Assembly: GCA_946886375.1 (NCBI GenBank)
Contig: CAMPIL010000120.1
Span: 1 to 9,675, forward strand
Source of the DNA: an uncultured Phycisphaerales bacterium
GTDB taxonomy: Bacteria > Planctomycetota > Phycisphaerae > Phycisphaerales > SM1A02
Length of the DNA: 9,675 nt
Reading direction: 5' to 3'
In this document: positions 7,813 through 9,675 of the stretch, one piece after another
How the letters are laid out: each line of letters begins with the position of its first letter
How positions within the stretch are numbered: position 1 is the stretch's first letter
Made by a program: the position numbers and the translations under genes
The notes under the pieces: model-generated
Database searches by the model: none
What the model saw: the letters and a program-made list of their open reading frames with translations, nothing else
Told to the model about the DNA's origin: nothing

Positions 7813-8787
7813 TCACCCGATCTTGCTCCGTTTGATCTGCGCGTTTCGCCGCGCCAGCAGGTAACTCAACGCCGGCCCGACCGATTCGTGCGTGTCCATG
7901 CGGATGTAATCGAACCCGAAACTCAGTGCGGCCCGGCTGACCGCATCCATGTGCGCGCCGATGGAATCCAGGTACGCCTGCCGCAGCGCGCGCGGGTCGA
8001 CCCGCAACTTGCCTTCGTTCTCCATGCCTTCAAACGGCGCGGACTGCGCGAAATCAAACCGCAGTTCCTGCCGGTCCAGTGCCTGCATCAGGATCACATC
8101 GTGCCTGCGGTGGCGGAACCTCGCCAGCGCGCCGCGGATCGATTCAATCTCATCGAAAAAGTCCGAGATGATGATGAACAACGCGCGGTTCTGCACCTTG
8201 CCCAGAGTCTGCTCGGTTACCTTGGCGATGTTGGTGCGCGCCTGAACCGGGTGCACGTTCAGCGTGTTGACGATCGACTTCCACTGGCCGCGCGCGCTGG
8301 ATCGCTTCACCATCGCCTTGATTTCATCTGCGAACACCGCCACGCCCACCCGGTCCTGCTGCTGCAGACACACATACGCGATCGCCACTGCCGTCGCGGT
8401 GGCGTGATCGAACTTCGTCCACACCCGCTTGGCGTCGCTGGCCCGCGTGCCGCCCCAATCCTTCTTTACACCCAGCGTGCCGTACGCCATTGAAGCCGAT
8501 GCATCGATCAGCAGGATCACATCGAGATTGGTTTCCTGCTGGTACTGCTTGATGTACAACTTGTCGGACCGGCCGTACACCTTCCAGTCCAGGTGCTTGA
8601 GGTCATCACCCGCGACGTACTGGCGGTGCTGAGCGAACTCAACCGCCATGCCCTGATACGGCGAGCGGTGCATGCCGCTCATCACGCCTTCCACGATCAT
8701 CTTGGCCCGCAGTTCAAACGGAGCCAATTGCACCAGCGTCTCCGGGGCAAGGTAGTTCTCGGCTCTGGTTCTGGAGGTTTCAGCCAT
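7813..8787 (-). CDS. DUF58 domain protein with VWA-type metal site
   Basis: 324 residues, soluble, with no TM segment or signal peptide, so probably cytoplasmic. The DUF58 signature is clear at residues about 39-90: MHRSPYQGMAVEFAQHRQY, then AGDDLKHLDWKVYGRSDKLY and QYQQETNLDV. This runs into a VWA-like core with D95-x-S97-x-S99 (IDASASM), T185 (ARTNI) and D209 (IISDFFDE), so the metal site looks intact. A segment of roughly 17-20 residues (about 104-124, GVKKDWGGTRASDAKRVWTK) sits between the metal loop and the next helix and seems longer than in typical DUF58 proteins. No good ribosome site precedes the ATG; I keep it because the DUF58 core starts soon after. DUF58 genes usually sit beside a MoxR AAA+ ATPase whose product is thought to act with them, but here the upstream gene is an aminotransferase. 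The membrane partners follow downstream on the same strand. Confidence 0.95.
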   Translation of the reverse strand: MAETSRTRAENYLAPETLVQLAPFELRAKMIVEGVMSGMHRSPYQGMAVEFAQHRQYVAGDDLKHLDWKVYGRSDKLYIKQYQQETNLDVILLIDASASMAYGTLGVKKDWGGTRASDAKRVWTKFDHATATAVAIAYVCLQQQDRVGVAVFADEIKAMVKRSSARGQWKSIVNTLNVHPVQARTNIAKVTEQTLGKVQNRALFIIISDFFDEIESIRGALARFRHRRHDVILMQALDRQELRFDFAQSAPFEGMENEGKLRVDPRALRQAYLDSIGAHMDAVSRAALSFGFDYIRMDTHESVGPALSYLLARRNAQIKRSKIG

Positions 8788-8828
8788 GGGCGGCGGATCA
8801 GGCGGAAGGCGAAAGCGAGCGAAACGTC

Positions 8829-8845
8829 AAAACGGCCAGCGGCCG
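8829..8845 (-). terminator. Possible weak terminator between the aminotransferase and DUF58 genes
   Basis: On the minus strand CGGCC-GCT-GGCCG (8845-8833) forms a 5-bp all-GC stem with a 3-base loop, followed at once by TTTT (8832-8829). It lies 94 bases past the aminotransferase stop and 45 bases before the DUF58 start. The stem and T-run are short for an intrinsic terminator, so it may only be partial or chance. Confidence 0.35.
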
Positions 8846-8897
8846 AGACAAACTCTACCGCTCATACGTTAGGACGTTGAACAAAGTTGGTCCGCCC

Positions 8898-8914
8898 CCC
8901 GGCGGAAGGCCGGG
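8898..8914. other. GC-rich hairpin just after the aminotransferase gene
   Basis: CCCGGC, a 5-base GGAAG loop and GCCGGG form a 6-bp stem on the plus strand. On the minus strand it begins 25 bases past the aminotransferase stop. No T-run follows, so it is not a standard intrinsic terminator; it could stabilise the mRNA 3' end or be chance in GC-rich DNA. Confidence 0.35.
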
Positions 8915-8939
8915 AACCGCCAAATCCTCTGCCACCGCG

Positions 8940-9675
8940 TCAGACGCACCGCTCAAGGATATCCAGCCCCGCCTCCGCCGTCGCGCGCTCCACCGTCAAC
9001 GCCGGCAGCAGCATCAGCACATCATCGTCCCCGCTCACCAGCAATCCTTCCTTAAAGCACCGCTCCTGAATCTCATCGGCATAGCCCTCTTGCTCAAACT
9101 CCACGCCGATCGCCAGTCCCTTTACGCGAAAAACCGGCTCATGCTGAAACGCCATCTGCTCCAGGCGTTCGCGAAGGTACTCGCCCATTTCATTGACGTG
9201 CCGGAGCAACTTCAATTGATGCTTGATGATGTAGCGAACGTCCGCAATCGCCGCCGCCACGCTCAAGGGGTGCCAGCCGTAGGTTGACCACGGCGCGAAT
9301 TCGCCTTCGACCTCGCCAGCAATGCTCTGCGACATGATCACCGCGCCCAAGCCCGCATACCCGCCCGTGATCGCCTTCGCCAAACACATGATGTCCGGCT
9401 CGATGTCGAAATGCTCGGTGGCGACCATGGTTCCCGTGCGCCCGAACCCGCACGCCACTTCATCGAAGATCAACGCTGTGCCCGTGCGCGTGCACAGCCG
9501 CCGCAGTTCATCCATAAATCCCAGCGCGGGCGTCATCACGCCCAGGTTCATGATCACCGGCTCCATGATGAACGCCGCCACATCCTTGCCGCGCAGCGCC
9601 GTTTCCACCTTGCTGATCGCCCGCTCGTCCAGCGGCGGCTTGATCTTCTTGCAGTTGCTCAACAGGTTCCCGAAC
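8940..9675 (-). CDS. Class III PLP-dependent aminotransferase (N-terminus beyond right edge)
   Basis: The last 244 residues are present; the frame is open to the window edge, beginning FGNLLSNCKK. Family members are usually 400-450 residues, so roughly 40% is missing, and the in-frame TTG at 9662 is internal rather than the start. Fold-type I class III landmarks are clear: IMEPVIMNLGVMTPALGFMDELR (residues 36-58), LIFDEVACGFGRTG (68-81) with the Asp that contacts the PLP pyridine nitrogen, PDIMCLAKAITGGYAGLGAV (93-112) with K100 as the likely PLP-binding lysine, and STYGWHPLSVAAA (130-142), which normally contributes a phosphate-contact Thr. The C-terminus ends DDDVLMLLPALTVERA, as in the family. 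The substrate cannot be told from this part; DEVACGFGRTG recalls BioA-like members but is not diagnostic. It is co-directional with DUF58 but separated by 152 bases with hairpins, so it may be a separate transcription unit. Confidence 0.93.
   Translation of the reverse strand, partial: FGNLLSNCKKIKPPLDERAISKVETALRGKDVAAFIMEPVIMNLGVMTPALGFMDELRRLCTRTGTALIFDEVACGFGRTGTMVATEHFDIEPDIMCLAKAITGGYAGLGAVIMSQSIAGEVEGEFAPWSTYGWHPLSVAAAIADVRYIIKHQLKLLRHVNEMGEYLRERLEQMAFQHEPVFRVKGLAIGVEFEQEGYADEIQERCFKEGLLVSGDDDVLMLLPALTVERATAEAGLDILERCV

Noticed and set aside
9660..9662. TTG at 9662 as the aminotransferase start
   Set aside because: The frame stays open to the window edge, and about 40% of a normal class III aminotransferase would be missing if it began here.

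Overview
The window is GC-rich bacterial DNA. Every gene I can support lies on the minus strand, so transcription runs right to left. The gene content resembles clusters I know from Planctomycetes, possibly the Phycisphaerae. It combines a DUF58 protein, a BatA-type membrane VWA protein, a second membrane VWA protein with an amidotransferase-like domain, and a very long coiled-coil membrane protein. The taxonomic call is inference from protein style only; there is no rRNA or marker gene here.

Layout in the direction of transcription: (1) 9675-8940, the C-terminal 244 residues of a class III PLP aminotransferase, cut by the right edge. (2) 8939-8788, a 152-base gap with two short GC-rich hairpins, one followed by a four-T run, possibly a weak terminator. 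(3) 8787-7813, a DUF58 protein with an intact VWA metal site. (4) 7812-7722, a 91-base gap with a heptamer tandem repeat. (5) 7721-5439, a BatA-like membrane protein with a degenerate VWA site. (6) 5442-3004, a membrane VWA/amidotransferase-like protein coupled to the previous gene by an ATGA overlap. (7) 3003-2833, a 171-base gap with nothing convincing. (8) 2832 to the left edge, the first 944 residues of a three-TM, coiled-coil protein resembling DUF4175/TIGR02302.

Genes 3, 5, 6 and 8 look like one functional unit. Positive-inside reasoning places DUF58 in the cytoplasm, and the large domains of the other three outside the cytoplasmic membrane, each anchored by N-terminal TM segments (plus a C-terminal TM in the two VWA proteins). 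The four proteins are almost free of cysteine (two in about 2,840 residues), whereas the adjacent aminotransferase fragment has six in 244. Such clusters usually carry a MoxR AAA+ ATPase next to DUF58. Here the immediate upstream neighbour is the aminotransferase, so the ATPase must be elsewhere or absent. The biological role of this type of cluster is unknown to me.

The many long plus-strand open frames (up to 627 codons) are antisense shadows of these GC-rich genes. I found no tRNA, rRNA, CRISPR array or mobile element.
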